Shown piece after piece: positions 12,603 to 26,513 of a stretch of 64,000 nt of DNA (positions are counted from its first letter, which is position 1; each line of letters starts with the position of its first letter). This stretch comes from Macquaria australasica (lineage: Eukaryota > Chordata > Actinopteri > Centrarchiformes > Percichthyidae). The DNA lies in the NCBI GenBank assembly GCA_005408345.1, contig SEMN01000026.1, positions 2,209,536 to 2,273,535 on the forward strand, written 5' to 3'. The notes beneath the pieces were generated by a model, which was not told where the DNA came from, did not search any database, and saw only the letters and a list, made by a program, of their open reading frames with translations. The translations under genes and the position numbers were made by a program.

Positions 12603-15600
12603 CAGTATTACACATAGAGATTTAATAATTTATTAGAAATAATAAAATCTCCAGATATACAGTGCATTCATATGACAGCTAAATATGTACCATGGCTGTA
12701 ATGATTCACAAAATTCATGGCTTGATTGGATATGATACTTTCCAATCATAATTTAATACACTTTCAATAGAAAAAAATCCCCATGCCTGGCAAGAGTATG
12801 TGCCTGTCATTTAAATTTGATTTAGTTTTAATACACCATTAAAGGTTATAAAATAATATTATCTAAAGGCACTTTCTGTGAATCAGTGACAGTTTATAGG
12901 GGAATATGCCTGTAATTTATTACTGGCGAGGGAAATTCCCAATTAGGCCTTTAAGAATTGGGAGTGAAACGAATCAAGTGCCTTGTTTTTAACGAGATGA
13001 TACAGTATGATTGGGGACACTTTTTATATACAGTATATACTATAGTGGCCATTTTCCAATGCTCATGCTAGAAAAGTGCTGCAATAAAAAGCCTTGTCAT
13101 ATCAAGCATTCAAAAAGAACCAATTCCAACCTCAACCAGCACCACGCACTAAACTGGGAATACAGTGTTAAATTAAATAAGCCATCATCTGAGACTCTGC
13201 ACACTTCATTAAACTGTGGTAAACTCGAGGTTCATAGGTATAAGGTTGAATTGTATAAATGCATTAACTGATACACGCCACTTTGGCTCACATTAATTAC
13301 TAGGGCAGTCATGAGACACTCTAATTGAATGTAGCATTAAACTCTGTTATACAAGTAAGCAACAGAGACATACTGGCATAAAGGTAGAGTTGTATCCAGC
13401 AGACTGTGAAAAAGCTTTGGTTCTGCTCTGCGGTGGTTGGGGCAAACTCAAAGATACCCACAAGACAGATTTTTCTCCCTACATCAATTACCAGACTGCC
13501 CATAGTGATTTACGTTAACTGAAATTGTTTACTAAACACAAGAGCCCATTATGCAAAATGCATCATGCTTAATTAATCTTTGCTGCAGTGAGAGTGTCTT
13601 GCGGTGTAAGCATATTAAATCATAAGTCACATCAGCTTCAACTAAAGTAGAAACATATCACCATAGCAGTGGTTTTGGCCTATGAGAGATTAATAATAGA
13701 GCCTGAAGATTTGCAGTGGAGTTAAAATGAGTGTTTTATTCATGTTGTTTTAGAAGCACAACATGTTTATTTGGATTTGAATACATTTCAATCATTATTT
13801 TTTTTCATTCATCTACATGTGGTATACAATAATGGCTAAATTATACTTCAAAAGTGATCAAACCATTACCATCCAGTGAGGGGATCAAAGGTATCTCCAT
13901 AGTATTATGCATACATTATATGAATAATTTAGAAAGTAGAATTTCAGTTTTTATATTCCAGTAATTAAAGTGTAATTCATTCTGTTTTTCCTGGACAACT
14001 TCAGAAGGCCAGCCAACAAAATATCCTTGTCAAGCAATGGCAGAGTCTCTTCAAGATATCTGTGTGCACCTACCAGCCATCTTGTGGTAAAACACAGCTA
14101 CTACAACATCAGTTTGGTGTACATGATGGTAGGCAATGACGTACAAGGGATTCATTAATTTCCTCTGCCAGTTTAATCCTTTTCAAGGTCAACAGAGGTT
14201 GGATCCTTTTCCTTCACACGTTGTACTAAAGGCAAAAAGACAGCTGCATTGCAAGTGTATAACAAGAATAACAGAGAGGACAGGACGTCTCTTTCTTGTT
14301 GCTGTGAAGTGCTGATCACTGAGCCAGTTATTCTATTGCCCTAACCGTAAACACCCTTTGGTTAATGTTGATCACACAGCACAACATCGACCACACATTA
14401 CCAGGAAAATGTTTTCTATTGCAGGTCTGGAAAGTCTGCACATATATCAACTGTAATATCTCACAGCTGTTGCTCCTACAATAGAGTCTGAATGCAAATG
14501 AGCCACATGCATAAAGCCAGCCAGCTTGCTGAAGCAATAATTCAACTCTCCTAAGCCCCGCACAGTGTCACGTTTAACCAATGCTTCTGGTTTCATTATT
14601 TATGTAAAAGAAATACTGTCTGCGTACTGTGAGATGGACTGACAGATCTGAGAAATGTCAATCCAGGAGGCTAATATGCTACATGGCCCTCTTAACATAG
14701 ATGCTGATTTCTTTCAAACTAAATGAGAATTTACTATTGTGCACACACTCATTTGTTACAGTTGTCACGAATACCCTGTCATTCAAATTCATCAGCGGTT
14801 CACAGTGCTGGAATATGACATGATTGGCTCCCACACACTGCTAATCATGCATTTCTGCGTTCTGCCAGATTGTCTTCCTCTATTAAAGTCATTCATGTTG
14901 GACTGATTATGCTCATTGTTCTTGTCACAGTGTCAAATTACCGAGAACAATAGCATCCAATGAGAAGTTGCTACTTCCCATACTTTACAAAATCATGCTA
15001 GCACATTCATCAAACTCATGCTCTGGTAGGGAGTGGATTCTGCATCAGAGCAGACTAATCATCAAATGCTGGTGAATAAAGAAACAACACAAAAATATAA
15101 ATTACAACTCCCTACTTTGCCACACATTTTTTGTTATATTCTGTTAGTGTTATATTCTGTTACTCTGTTAGTCTTTTGTTCTGTTTCCTCTTTTATTTTG
15201 AAAGTCAATTTGTCTTGTCTCTTTAGTTCCAGCCGTCATGTGTCATTGATTATCCACACCTGCTCCCCAGTCCACTTCTTTTGTTCTTTGTCGGTTCGTT
15301 CTGAGTGCCATGTCCTGGTTTCCTGGTTGTCATTTTGTCTAGTTTTCATGTTCTTGTTTTTGGACGTTTTCCCTGTGCTGGACCTGTCAGTTGCCTGCCT
15401 ACCTGTACCTGCGTGTAAGCCTCTTTGTGTTAATAAACCTCTGACCTGCTGGAGCCTCCCTGTCTGTCTGCACTTGGGTCCTATCCTTTTTTTTAATGAA
15501 AACTGCAGCTGGAAACAGAGTTGATGAAAGTGGTGTTAGTGATCCGAAAGTTCTCTGTGGGTTCATCACTACCAGCAACCCCATTATATTGTTAATATAA

Positions 15601-18600
15601 AAATATTGATTAATGCACCTTTAAATGGAGAATGAACCATTTACTTCATAGCACATGTTTGTGTTATACGTGCTTGTGCATGCTTGCTTGGAAGACAATC
15701 ACAGGCAAACCGCACATAATATAATTCAACAGCTGATTGAGCAAGCCATCTATCAGTATCCATGGTGATGGATGTTTCCTACTAATGGCTGAGAGTGGCG
15801 AGTGAGCCCCACAGTTTACCTGTTTAGTTACTCTACCATTAATGTGGAGTGGCCTCCACAGCTGTGAGGGTGGCTTCATACAGAGTGACTCTCTGCAGTG
15901 AAGGGTTAGTGAGGATTGATCAGCTTGGAAAAGAAACCTGGGAGGCAATTGTCCATGAGGAAATGAGAAGCGAGAAACCTTTACTTTAGGTGGAAACAGG
16001 GATGTGTCTTTCAGTAACAAACCAAACAGTTTAAAGGCTAACACGCTACTCTATGTTTCTTTTTTAGCTGATTCCTTTAAGCTGAACAAGCATATTGTTG
16101 CCTTTTTGCTTCACACATCTGCCCACCTGTCACTAAAATACCCTTTGGCTAGCATATTTTGTAACAGCCACAGGTGGATTTCTCTGAAATTGTCACAGTG
16201 TAGGACTGCATCTAACGAAGCATGGTCTGTCAAGGTTAACCTTTTCTCTGGCCAACATACCTTACTTCTAATGGATGGTGTTAGGGTTGCCTTAGCAACA
16301 AACCCACCAACATTTATCTGTCACTATTCACTTGACACTATCATCACTGATGAAGTGATAGCTGACACACGCACAACCATAAATAGAACAATAATCGTAC
16401 TTACAGTTGGTGAAAGTGAAGTTGATGATTCTCTCTCCAAACCAGCTTACAGTACTGAAGTATTAAAGTATCTTTAATCCAGATGTGTCCCTCTTTGGAT
16501 TAATTGATTGATTAGCAGGCCAGCGGGAGAGGGACAGGAGAGTGGTGGCTACTCACTTCGGCCCATCTCTTGATTGAATTTCCATTGCGGTGCAATTGTA
16601 TCACCAGGTACTGTGACTACAGGAGGGAGAGGACACAGGTCACCGCACTCGACAGGGTTCCACTTTCTTTGCAGGGGCCTCTATCAGCGGCTCTATAAAG
16701 GCAGAGAATTGACAGGCTGTGCACAAAAGCTCTCTAGAGCTCCATAAAGAGAGACACACTTAATGAGTCTGGTACTATGTATGGCAGAGGCCTTTCACAC
16801 ACGCTTGAACACCCCAACAAACACACACATGTTCACACAACATAGACAAGATATGGAGACAATTTCCCTGAAATGACACATAGAAGCTCACCGTTTTCTT
16901 AAAATGGTCCAAAATGGATCTTGTGGCTGCTGGGGAAGAAGAAATACGTAAGAAAAAGAATTCATGATAGATCTGTCCACTGTGAGGTGTTGAGTGAAGG
17001 ACACTGGATATCCACTGTTAACCTGAGAGGAATGCATAATTCAGAAACGCCGGAACAGAGTGTCACGTAGAGCCTTGTCCTTTCACAGCCATCAGGTTAC
17101 ACTGAGAGGAGACGACTGACAGAAGACCACTTTCCTTCATTATAATCCTTGGCTTTTCAACAACATAATAAGAGGAAAGTTTTCCTGAAATTGACCTCAT
17201 GTGAAATATATAAACACATTTTTCATCATTAGTTATCTTTGTTTTTCTTTTTTCATGTGTGCTACGTGCGAAAGTAACAGGCTACATGGGAACACCAAAT
17301 TCTCATTAGCACTAATTAGGACGGCAAAATACAGTCATGCTGAAATTAAACAGCATTTGGGAGTATAAAAGCATTAAAATAAATCCGGATCTTGAAATGA
17401 AGGCACTTAATGTCACAACAGTTGGTGCAATGTCAGATCTCAGAATCCAATTTACTGACAGTGTTTACTTATTTTTTTTCTGTCCTGTAATGCAATAATG
17501 ACTAATACTTCAGAAATAATTGTGCAGTCTTGGAGTAGCTCTGTAATAGCTTTTTAAGTATGTAGTCCCTCTGAGCTCTGAGGTCTCTTTTCTAGGACCT
17601 CTTAAATTATTTATGATAATTAGAACAATTGTTTCATTTAACATGAGAAGATGGCCGACACTAGACAAGAAGAAGAAAGAAGAAAAAAGAAGTAAGAAGA
17701 AAATAAGAAACAGGGAATCATATGCACTGATTCAACATTCAGTACACAGTACAGCAATGTTCTCACACTAATTAAATAGTGTGTGTGTTCAATAGACTTT
17801 TAGCTTAAGTCATAACCTAATATTTGATTGGTCCAAAACCAGGAGTTTGCACTGATGCATAAATACCTCCATGTGTTCTGTGTTGTATTGGTTAAATTCT
17901 TTATGGTTGTTTTCTATTTAAATACTGTATACTTTGTGTTTTTCATTCAAAGTCTGAAACACATTGCCTTCCATGTTTTTTATTTTTCTACAATATTACA
18001 AGTGCTGCCCTTTTTCTCTTTAAGAATGCCTGTCTTTTTCATGTTCCTTACATGGAGGTGATGTTGGGCTTGAACCCCACCTTGTTATTAACTCCATCTG
18101 TGTAAACACTTAATGTACTCCTTGAAATTAGTAATGTAAACAGCAGGTCTCTGTTTCAACATAATGTGGTTACCAGGCGTCAGAGTGCAGCTGTATCTTT
18201 GCATGGTTGACACAATACACTGTCTCTGTTTACCTTGTCTTTGAATGAATTTGTTTGAGGTATAACTGCATGCATGTTTTTTTTTTTTTTTACAGAATGA
18301 GCTCTTTAGCAGCATCTACTGCTCTTTGTGAGAAGCACAAGCGCCGTTCATGATGCCTGTTCAACCACATCAGTGTCAAGTTATTCAGACGTTTGTGGAA
18401 ATGTGATGCCTAACTGGATGCAATAACTGGGTGAAAAGTAGAGAAGTGACTGTGTATGAAAGGTGAAAAAGTAAGGCTACTAGTTGATATGCCCTAGAGC
18501 AAGGCACTGTATTGCCTTTATTAAGACTATCATTAGATTATTGTGTTTGTACGGGGCAGCTTCGTGTACTTTCTCTGGCTAAATAAAGGTGTGAAAAATC

Positions 18601-19490
18601 ACGAATTCTGAACTTTTCCAAATGCAACATTCACTTTCCCCTTCATGTCCAGAAAGCACACTAAAATACCTCATATTGAACATGAGGGAAGAGCATAATT
18701 CCCTCTCCTCTAAATCTCAGCAGACCCAGAACCAGCCATACCCACCCACACTTCTGGCTCTGTGTGGAAATGAGCATGACAAGAGATTTTTGAATCGGTC
18801 TGGGCCTGCAGATCATCTGTAGTTTAACACCGTGGCCACCAGATGGCAGCGTGCTTCATTGATTTATTTTACCCTCGACCCAAAGAAGTCATAAGTTGAG
18901 GACTTGATGTTGAATATTTTATTTCCACTAAAGGGACATAAAAACAAATAAAGATTTCCTGCTGCATTCTGCTCTAACCTAGCAGAGACCCTTTACATTT
19001 GGCCGGTCTAACACACATAACCCAGCAGGGACTAATTACATTTGATATAGTAGGGCTAGAGGTGTTTGCCAAGGCAGCTGTTTCTTTTTACAAGCCTCTC
19101 AACTTCATCAGGTTCATTACCATGTGTGGCTTGTTTGAAAACCACAACTTTTACAGAGACCACAGTAATACAATAAGAATGATCTGCTATGATACGAAGG
19201 TTGCAGCGGTTTGTAGCCTACATAGTTCAGTTTCTAAAATTACTTATAGCTTAAATATTGCAACATAGGAAAATATAGGCCTTAGTAGAAGTCAAAGTCA
19301 ACTGGATTTTCTGTTTAACCCTTGTTTTGGTCTAGAATGAAACAGCAAATCTAGTCTGTGGCTCACTTTTAGCTGCCCTTTCACCCGGATGACTACAATC
19401 TTCACTGACAAACAAAAATGGGATTATTTTATTTTATTTTTAAACACTATAAATGCCTATGAATATGTTTTTTTTAGTCATGATTAAGCC
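12603..19490. other. Gene-free stretch
   Basis: AT-rich, with one probable retroelement remnant (15080-15490). The 157-codon frame at 16004-16477 has no recognisable domain and no neighbouring exons. No RNA gene seen. Confidence 0.55.
15080..15490 (+). mobile_element. Probable retroelement remnant
   Basis: A T-rich stretch ending with AATAAACCTCTGACC and TGTCTGCACTTGGGTCC, a form I associate with terminal parts of fish retroelements. It encodes a long Ser/Leu/Val-rich frame that is a product of pyrimidine bias, not a gene. Class uncertain. Confidence 0.35.
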
Positions 19491-19590
19491 CACCTCCTTT
19501 GGCAACAGTCAGCGCACATGATTATACAGTGGGATTTGCGTTGAAGCCCACAGTGGGCAGGCAGCAGCGCTCTGCGGCTGATTCCTGGTT

Positions 19591-19597
19591 TATAAAA
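19591..19597 (+). promoter_or_regulatory. TATA box of candidate csrnp3 distal promoter
   Basis: TATAAAA lies inside a GC-richer stretch (about 19490-19890) and sits at the usual distance from a putative start near 19622. A good splice donor follows downstream. The match is motif-level only. Confidence 0.35.
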
Positions 19598-19621
19598 CCA
19601 CGATTGGACAGAATAAGTCAC

Positions 19622-19891
19622 GTTGTCCGTGAAGCTGTCAGTCTGATGCTGCACCATTGTTCCCGGAGCAGCCGGAAGAAGCGCCTGTAAAAGCACTGTT
19701 ATATGCGACAATTGTGCCGGTTAGTCCAGTAGCCTATAATCGAGAATCCGGTACCGGTTTTAATGATCTCACAGCGCTGGAGGATTTCCGCAGAGGAACA
19801 CCGTGACATGGTTTAGGGGAAAATTGTGAAGTCCATTGAGAGAGGGGCGTCATTGACTGGCTGGATACTGATGAGAGTAAAGAAATGAATG
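19622..19891 (+). other. Candidate distal 5' leader exon of csrnp3
   Basis: This is a CpG-richer island in AT-rich DNA. It begins about 25-30 bp after a TATAAAA at 19591 and ends at a near-consensus splice donor (ATG|GTGAGT, intron starting at 19892). It is on the same strand as csrnp3, about 14 kb upstream of the acceptor at 34160, and I see no closer donor of equal quality. It has no long ORF. Linking it to csrnp3 is inference; it could instead be a lncRNA exon. Confidence 0.35.
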
Positions 19892-22800
19892 GTGAGTAGC
19901 TGACCAATCTTAGCCTGTATTTTAACACATGCACATCGATTAGAAAATACAGGCCTATTACCTTTTGTTTCTCACGTCTTTTCTCTGTTGCATGAAGTTA
20001 CTGGACATTTTATATGTTTGCCTGCTGATTCGTGACCCATCCCTGCATGGTCCATTTGTCAAACTCTTCTGGGCATCACACCTCAGTAGTCACTCTGCTT
20101 AGGACATCTGCTACAACTAAATTGTCATTCAAATTTGAGAATTGTACTAATATTTCAAGACCACGCTTTCTTTGTTCCACCTAAAGCCTTGATCACGTTA
20201 CAGCTCAAATGTGCACCAAAGAGGATGCTGCATGTTAGAGCTCCTAGATGCCTTTGTGTATTATATTTGAGGTCGCACATGTGTGTCATACAGGCTGCTA
20301 TGCTAGGAGCCAGCTGACTGGTATATGGCCAACTGGCTGAGAGGCTCTCATGCACACCGCAGGGAGAGGAGAGCCTGGTTCCCTGCAGAGCCTCCTGCAG
20401 AACAGGCAGAGGAGGCAGAGAGTCTGTTCCCCTCCTGCCTCCCCGGGGATGCCCTCCCCTCCCCTCCCCTCCTCCCCCCAGCGATAAAAGGCTCACAAAG
20501 AGATTAAGATAAAGCTCTGTCAATCATCCATACCTCAATTCTGAAATTGCAAAGTTTCCCTGACAAAACCTGTGTACTACTGATAACAACATATGCATTA
20601 TAAAAGAATGGCTTTGTGTGCATCTTGTTATGGCAGCTTGTGTTAGCTGGTACAACAAACAGCATAAAACATCATTTAAAGTCACCTTGATCTCTTCTAG
20701 TTCCAGAAATGATAAAGTTGTCATGCAGACAGTTACTATTACATGTGGCTGCAAAGTAAATATTTTACATTTATATTTCTCTTCTACATTCTTCACAGAA
20801 CAGAGGCGGGTCACTGCAGTGTAATACATTTTACTAAAGGTAAGACCACATGTCCTTCTTGCTGTCTGAAATATCATACTGCCAGTCTTCACATTAGCAT
20901 ATTGAATTCATGCCTGCGAGATAGATGGTGTTCAAAGCTCGCACAACTGTTGCTACACTGCCACAAAAGACCCTCTGATAACAAGATATGATGTGATGTT
21001 GATGCAGACAACAGTGTTTAGTCAATACAGACAGCTGCGCTATTCTCACTGGATTATACAAGAGAGATGCCTCTGATATCAAAATGATGAAAAGAGGGCA
21101 TATTCGTTTTAGAGAATGTTGCATTATATGCTTGATGTTTATTTTTTTTCTCCATAAACCAACCATCAGTGCTGCAAAAATGGGAAAATCACAAGCCATG
21201 TCATATTTCCAAGGCAGTAAAGACTGACAGATGAGGTTTTTTTTTTTTACTGTTGCCTGTGAAGCCACATAGTACTAATATGTTGACAATAATGCAATCA
21301 AAAGATGCAGTAATGTCTTTATGTGAACTGTTTTTTTTTTTGTTTTTTTTTTTACATATTAGGCTGGAATATGGCAGCATCATTATCCTTCCCTGCCTTC
21401 TTCCTTATTGTTCCTGCGCCAGCCTCTTTTGTCAGAAAGAAAAGGCAGCACCTTTTGTTATGCCAAAGCATGCACTCAAACATGCGACCATGCACACACA
21501 ATCACACAACCATTTCCATCTTTGTGATTGAGATCTGAAAGGTGAGGGGGGTGGGCGATGTGTGTGTGTTTGGGGAGTGGAGCCTCTCTTCTTGTGACTG
21601 TGTATTTTTCCTCCTCAATCCATCTGTCTCCTCAAACTATCAGCATCCAGCCCTCAGAGGAGCAGAATTTAATTAGTACATGTGGCACTCAGTTAAAGGA
21701 CATTGAAACATTAAGTAGATGTATTTACTTGTGAAAAGCTGCATCATTAAGCTGGCTTATTTGAATAAGTGATTCAGCCATGCTGCCATTACATACTGTA
21801 GCACAGATGGCTAAAGCTAGATAACAGTTAATGTGGTCCATTAAAGATTCGCAGGAAAGGTGTTATGGCTTAACAGCGTTAAGATGAGTCTCAGCCGCAG
21901 GAGGCTGGTGTGGGTGAATTGTCTGCACACAAAGGTTGACATGCACAGCTAAATCAATTTTGTTTCCTTTTATGTGGGAAGAACAGGAATTCATGGCTTT
22001 AAGCTTGACCTGGAGGTTCAGACAGATTTACTGAGTCAGGTTAAAGGTCAGATTGTAAATTGACGTGGGGAAGACTAGCTGGATTGTGCTTTACATTAAG
22101 CAAGAAATAAAACAATCTGCTGGAGTTGTAATTGTTATAGATATTGGTATCTATAAAGTCCGATAGGTTGACATCCTACCTGGATATAAGTGAGACAAAT
22201 CTAACAAACATTATGGACTGTCTTTTTAAAATAATTATCTTTTTGTATATTCCAAGTAATATACTAGCAAGTATCCCAACACACAGAAAATAACTCAATA
22301 TAGTGCACAGAACATTTCATCCCTCCTTCCCTCCCCAACAGGCTACAAAATACATTTTAAATGTAAAATAATAATCCACAGGAATTACAATATAAAAAGA
22401 AGAAAATTACTCATACACATAGAACTAGTTGATACAGCTCATTCATAATTCTTATATTCCTGCACACAAAGGCACTAGCTATTAGTCATTTCTATTTTTT
22501 ACCCCACTGACCATGGACAAATAGGATATAAAAGGTGTCCATATTTTCCTAAAATGAGCAGATTTTCAGGCTTATGGTAAATTTCTCTAGATTTAAATGA
22601 AGCATGACATCTTTCAAGGGTGTTTTGTGTTTCTTTTCCAATTAATTAGGATAAGACAACAAGCTAACAGGCAGGTAAAGGAAAGGCAGCATTCTCTGAT
22701 TTTAGCTGTCTTTTTGATCAGTTGCAATGTTCTGTGTGATTTACACAATATATGATTGTACAATACAACAATTGGCGCTCTCAGTAATTCTGCATTCCAT

Positions 22801-23559
22801 ATTCAGTGTGTCTTTTTGTGAATTGCCACTGTGCATGTTGTGCTCACTACAATGTTCTATTTGTGGTTTCTCTTCCCAATTGTCGAATTATAATCGCAGC
22901 ATCAGTGAAGTATACAGAAGGATTGTAGTGTGAAATAATATCAACCTTTCAGATTACAGAGCAGCTTTGTGTGTCTCAGCAGGGTTCGTGGTTCCAATTT
23001 AGAAGCTTTTGATGTGACTCTTTTTCTGTCTTTGGCTCCTTCCTGGCTGAGCTCTGAGCTTTTACGGTTCATGATTGTGCTCTCTTGAGATGTTGCCATG
23101 ACACCTATTTGGAATCTTTTGTCTGTTGCCAGCTAATTAACTGTTAAGAAAAAAAAAAATTTTCTCCCTTAATGGGTTTTATTGTCAGTGCATGGTCTAT
23201 GGCTATGCCACTACATAGATTCTGTAATTTGTTTTATTTGCAAATATCCTACAATCGGTACAGATTATACATTTCAATTTTAATTTCACAATTAATATTC
23301 TTATTCAGTGATACTTGTAATACCGCTGCATTGCTACACACATTACTGTTACGTAATGGTTCAAACTAAGGAAAGCTCTAGTGAAGTAAAATTAGGAATT
23401 TTGGATCAAATAATTGAAGATAAGATTGCAGAACAAATCAGAGTTATGCAAGATAAGCCTTATGTGGAAACACTGCCTTCATATCAGGCATTCAAACGCA
23501 TTCATAACATTTTTTGATGAGAAATGGAATTTAAAAAAAATAGTTTAACTCTTCGCTGT

Positions 23560-23705
23560 TTCTCATGTTCTGTCTTGTTGTGCTGTATGTCAGTGTAAAT
23601 GAATTGTATGTGGCCTTATGTGACTGTGTGTTACGCTGCCATTTTGACCAGGTCTCTTTTGTAAATGTATCTCAAGAGACTTCCTGGTTAAATATGTAAA
23701 ATAAA
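23560..23705 (+). mobile_element. LINE-like 3' tail
   Basis: Contains CCATTTTGACCAGGTCTC and ACTTCCTGGTTAAATATG followed by AAATAAA, which resembles 3' ends of fish LINEs and the tail at 12430-12602. A short open stretch just upstream (23352-23515) may be a remnant but I cannot identify it. Confidence 0.4.
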
Positions 23706-25779
23706 TGAAGAACATTTAGTGTATATAGAAGGTCTGATTTGAACTTTTTAAATCTGGATTAGAGGCTTTTTCTTTAAAGGTATTGAAAAGAACAGTTTTC
23801 TCAGTCATCTTCTTCCTACAAGTGACAGAATCCTACATGAACACACAATTTCATGGTTTTGGTTACCGCACATGAGAGATTTCTGTATTTCCAGTTTTCT
23901 CTCTGTTCTTCTCACTGGTTTGGTGTGGGCGGGGCTCAGTTGGAAAAACACGATGCCACGTACTTCCGTGCACCAACCAGCATTTAACAAAACATTTGAA
24001 TCAGAATCTGACAGTTGCTGGGTTGTTGGATCAAATCTGATCCAACCACACCCACACAGTCCTGATGAGATTAGCAGCATTTTTGAGTGTTGAGTTCTTA
24101 ATAAATAATACCTAAGGATGTTTTTATTCTTCTAACTTTAAATTTGATTGTTGCGTATTTAGTCACGAATATTTAATGTTGGAAGATTTTATAGCCGCAA
24201 AAAAGATTATGCAAACGGTTTTGCATGTGTTGGCACAGTTTGGCATGTCTCATGCTCTGACGAAGCTCTTTGTCAAAAAAAGCTTAGATAATACATTTTG
24301 CACAATGGAGATAAGTGCAGATGTTTTGATCTTTTTTCGTTTCAGCACAGTTTAACCAAATGTCTCATTATCTAATCTTTCATAGGCTATCTAATCAACC
24401 AAAAGCCACGTAGAAAAAAGCTAATAGTTCTCTTAAATTCAACATGCTATTAATGAATTCAACATCATTGCTGCTATTAAAGGATCCCAACATAATTTTT
24501 CAACATCATGACAGAATTCTAAATAAGTAGAAACTCAAAAATAAATACAAGTTTTTAATTCTAACTGGTACTCCTGATGTCTTATAGTGTATATCTGAAT
24601 TATTGTTATAAAGGGTAATATAGAAATGAGTCACATTTGACAGAGTAAGGCAGAAACATACCTACACATTAAGAATGTATCGATGATCTATAGAGGAAAA
24701 TGAACATAATATAACCTATTCACACTTACAATCTAGATTAAAAATCTCACAATCAGACTTTTAACAAAACCTTTATCAGAATCATAGAAACATAAAAACA
24801 TCTTATTTGAACTCCTAACGAACAACACGTTGAGTAACACCCTTTAGGTGTGTATCCTGGATAACAATTCACAGGAAGTATTTTGTGTCACCTCGTTTTT
24901 CATACCACTCTAATTCGCCATATACTGTAATCACATGCAGAGCTGGCCTACTTCATGAATTTTCTCAGATAACAGTGTGAATGTTTTGCATATAAAAAAA
25001 ATGATTCAAGATCTCAACATGATGCTGGCTATATATAAATGATAAGGCTTGTCTGCAGAATATGAACCCCACATCCCACAGCTTTCCCAGCCTGTGTGAG
25101 AGATGAAAGCAGCCCTGTCTCTATGAAATGCTTTGGCAGCTCTGTTTCTGCCAGCAAAACCGACTTTTGCGAACTTTCAGGTGGCATGGGAAAATATAGT
25201 CATAAATAAAATACAGAGCCATGAATAATTTAGGCAAGCATTGTGATTGACATGGGGGGGAGAGTACCTGATTATGCCTCCGCACTGTGTGACTGGAATT
25301 ACAGCAAATCAAAACATTAGTCTGAGTGTGGAGCTCGCTCGTTCGTACTTGTCTGCTACGGTGTATTTTGATCACCGCTTGTAACAACAAAGACGGCTGA
25401 GATGCTGGATGAGATGCCTTCTCAGAGATTACGCTTCAGTTCAAACATGTAACTATATTTCATTAAAACACTGCTAATGCTGTTTGGTGTGGAAGAAAAC
25501 AAATGAAACAACACACACAGCATCACGTCAGGAGTCAAATGAGTTCACAACAAAAATATTCTCATTCAAGTCATTTACCACATAGTAGTGCACCAGCCAC
25601 TCATAGTAGTGGCAGTTTTTTCCAACTCTTTATGCTTTAATACTATGTTAAAATCAAACAGGTGTGGCTAGATATGTATTACTGGAGTAGCGGCCGCCGT
25701 TTGCTCTGGACCCATGTGGACCCATGTGGTTAATAAGGAGCAGTGCTTCCTCTGTTGTCCAACAGAACAGATCAATGAT

Positions 25780-25905
25780 TCCCAGCACTCGGCTGTACTG
25801 TAGCTGCAGGAGGGAGGCTGCAGCAGGCATCACCAGGCTGTAGCTCCTCCGTGTGCTGAGTGCTGAGCAGTGGGCTGCATGCTCTCCTCCCTTCCCGTCT
25901 CTCCG

Positions 25906-25940
<35 letters not shown>

Positions 25941-26020
25941 GTCTCTCTGTCTCTCTCCTGCTCCCCCCTCCCTCCACTCCCCCTTTCATGTGTGTGGAGC
26001 AGATCTGTCTGCAGCCTCAG
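25780..26020 (+). other. Possible alternative leader exon or promoter, GC/CT-rich
   Basis: GC-richer, pyrimidine-rich island (contains the CT tract at about 25890-25957) that ends at CAG|GCAAGT, a perfect form of the minor GC-AG donor, at 26020. The base composition drops sharply to AT-rich afterwards. It could be an alternative csrnp3 first exon, or only low-complexity DNA. Confidence 0.15.
25890..25957. repeat. (CT)n tract
   Basis: Imperfect CT run with G interruptions inside the GC-richer island at 25780-26020. Confidence 0.8.
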
Positions 26021-26490
26021 GCAAGTGCAAGTTAACAAATGTACAGAGCGCATGTGAAGTCTCATTTGCATAAATCTGTAGATGTCGCTACATTTCTTTA
26101 AATGGATTCCTTTGTGTTTAATTGCTGAATGTTTTTTTTTTCTCCTCGTGTACACGTGGAATTGTTTCAAAGCTGACCGAGAATGAAGATGACCGTATTT
26201 GACAATTAACGTTATTTATTTGCATAATGTGTCTATCTGACCTTTATTGCAGTACAATGGAAAAACAGCCTGAGCAAATGTTTACTGTCACTGTCACTGA
26301 ACAAATTGTCAGGCGTTTTTGTCACACGGGTAATGACAGGCCAGTTGCAAATTCGGCAAGGAATTGTGCATAGATAAGATATTTTTAGATACAACATACT
26401 GTAGCTTAATTGCTGCATTTGCACATGTTTTTTTTTAAAATAACTGAATAATCTATGAGAGTCGTCTGCTGCTGTCTTTTTCTGTTCTTA

Positions 26491-26513
26491 CACACACACA
26501 CACACAAACACAC
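26491..26513. repeat. (CA)n microsatellite
   Basis: Short CA run with one interruption, non-coding. Confidence 0.75.

Noticed and set aside
15033..15524. 163-codon Leu/Ser/Val-rich frame
   Set aside because: Produced by a T-rich retroelement-like sequence; hydrophobicity reflects base composition.
16004..16477. 157-codon plus-strand frame
   Set aside because: No recognisable motif, no neighbouring exons; expected by chance in a window of this size.
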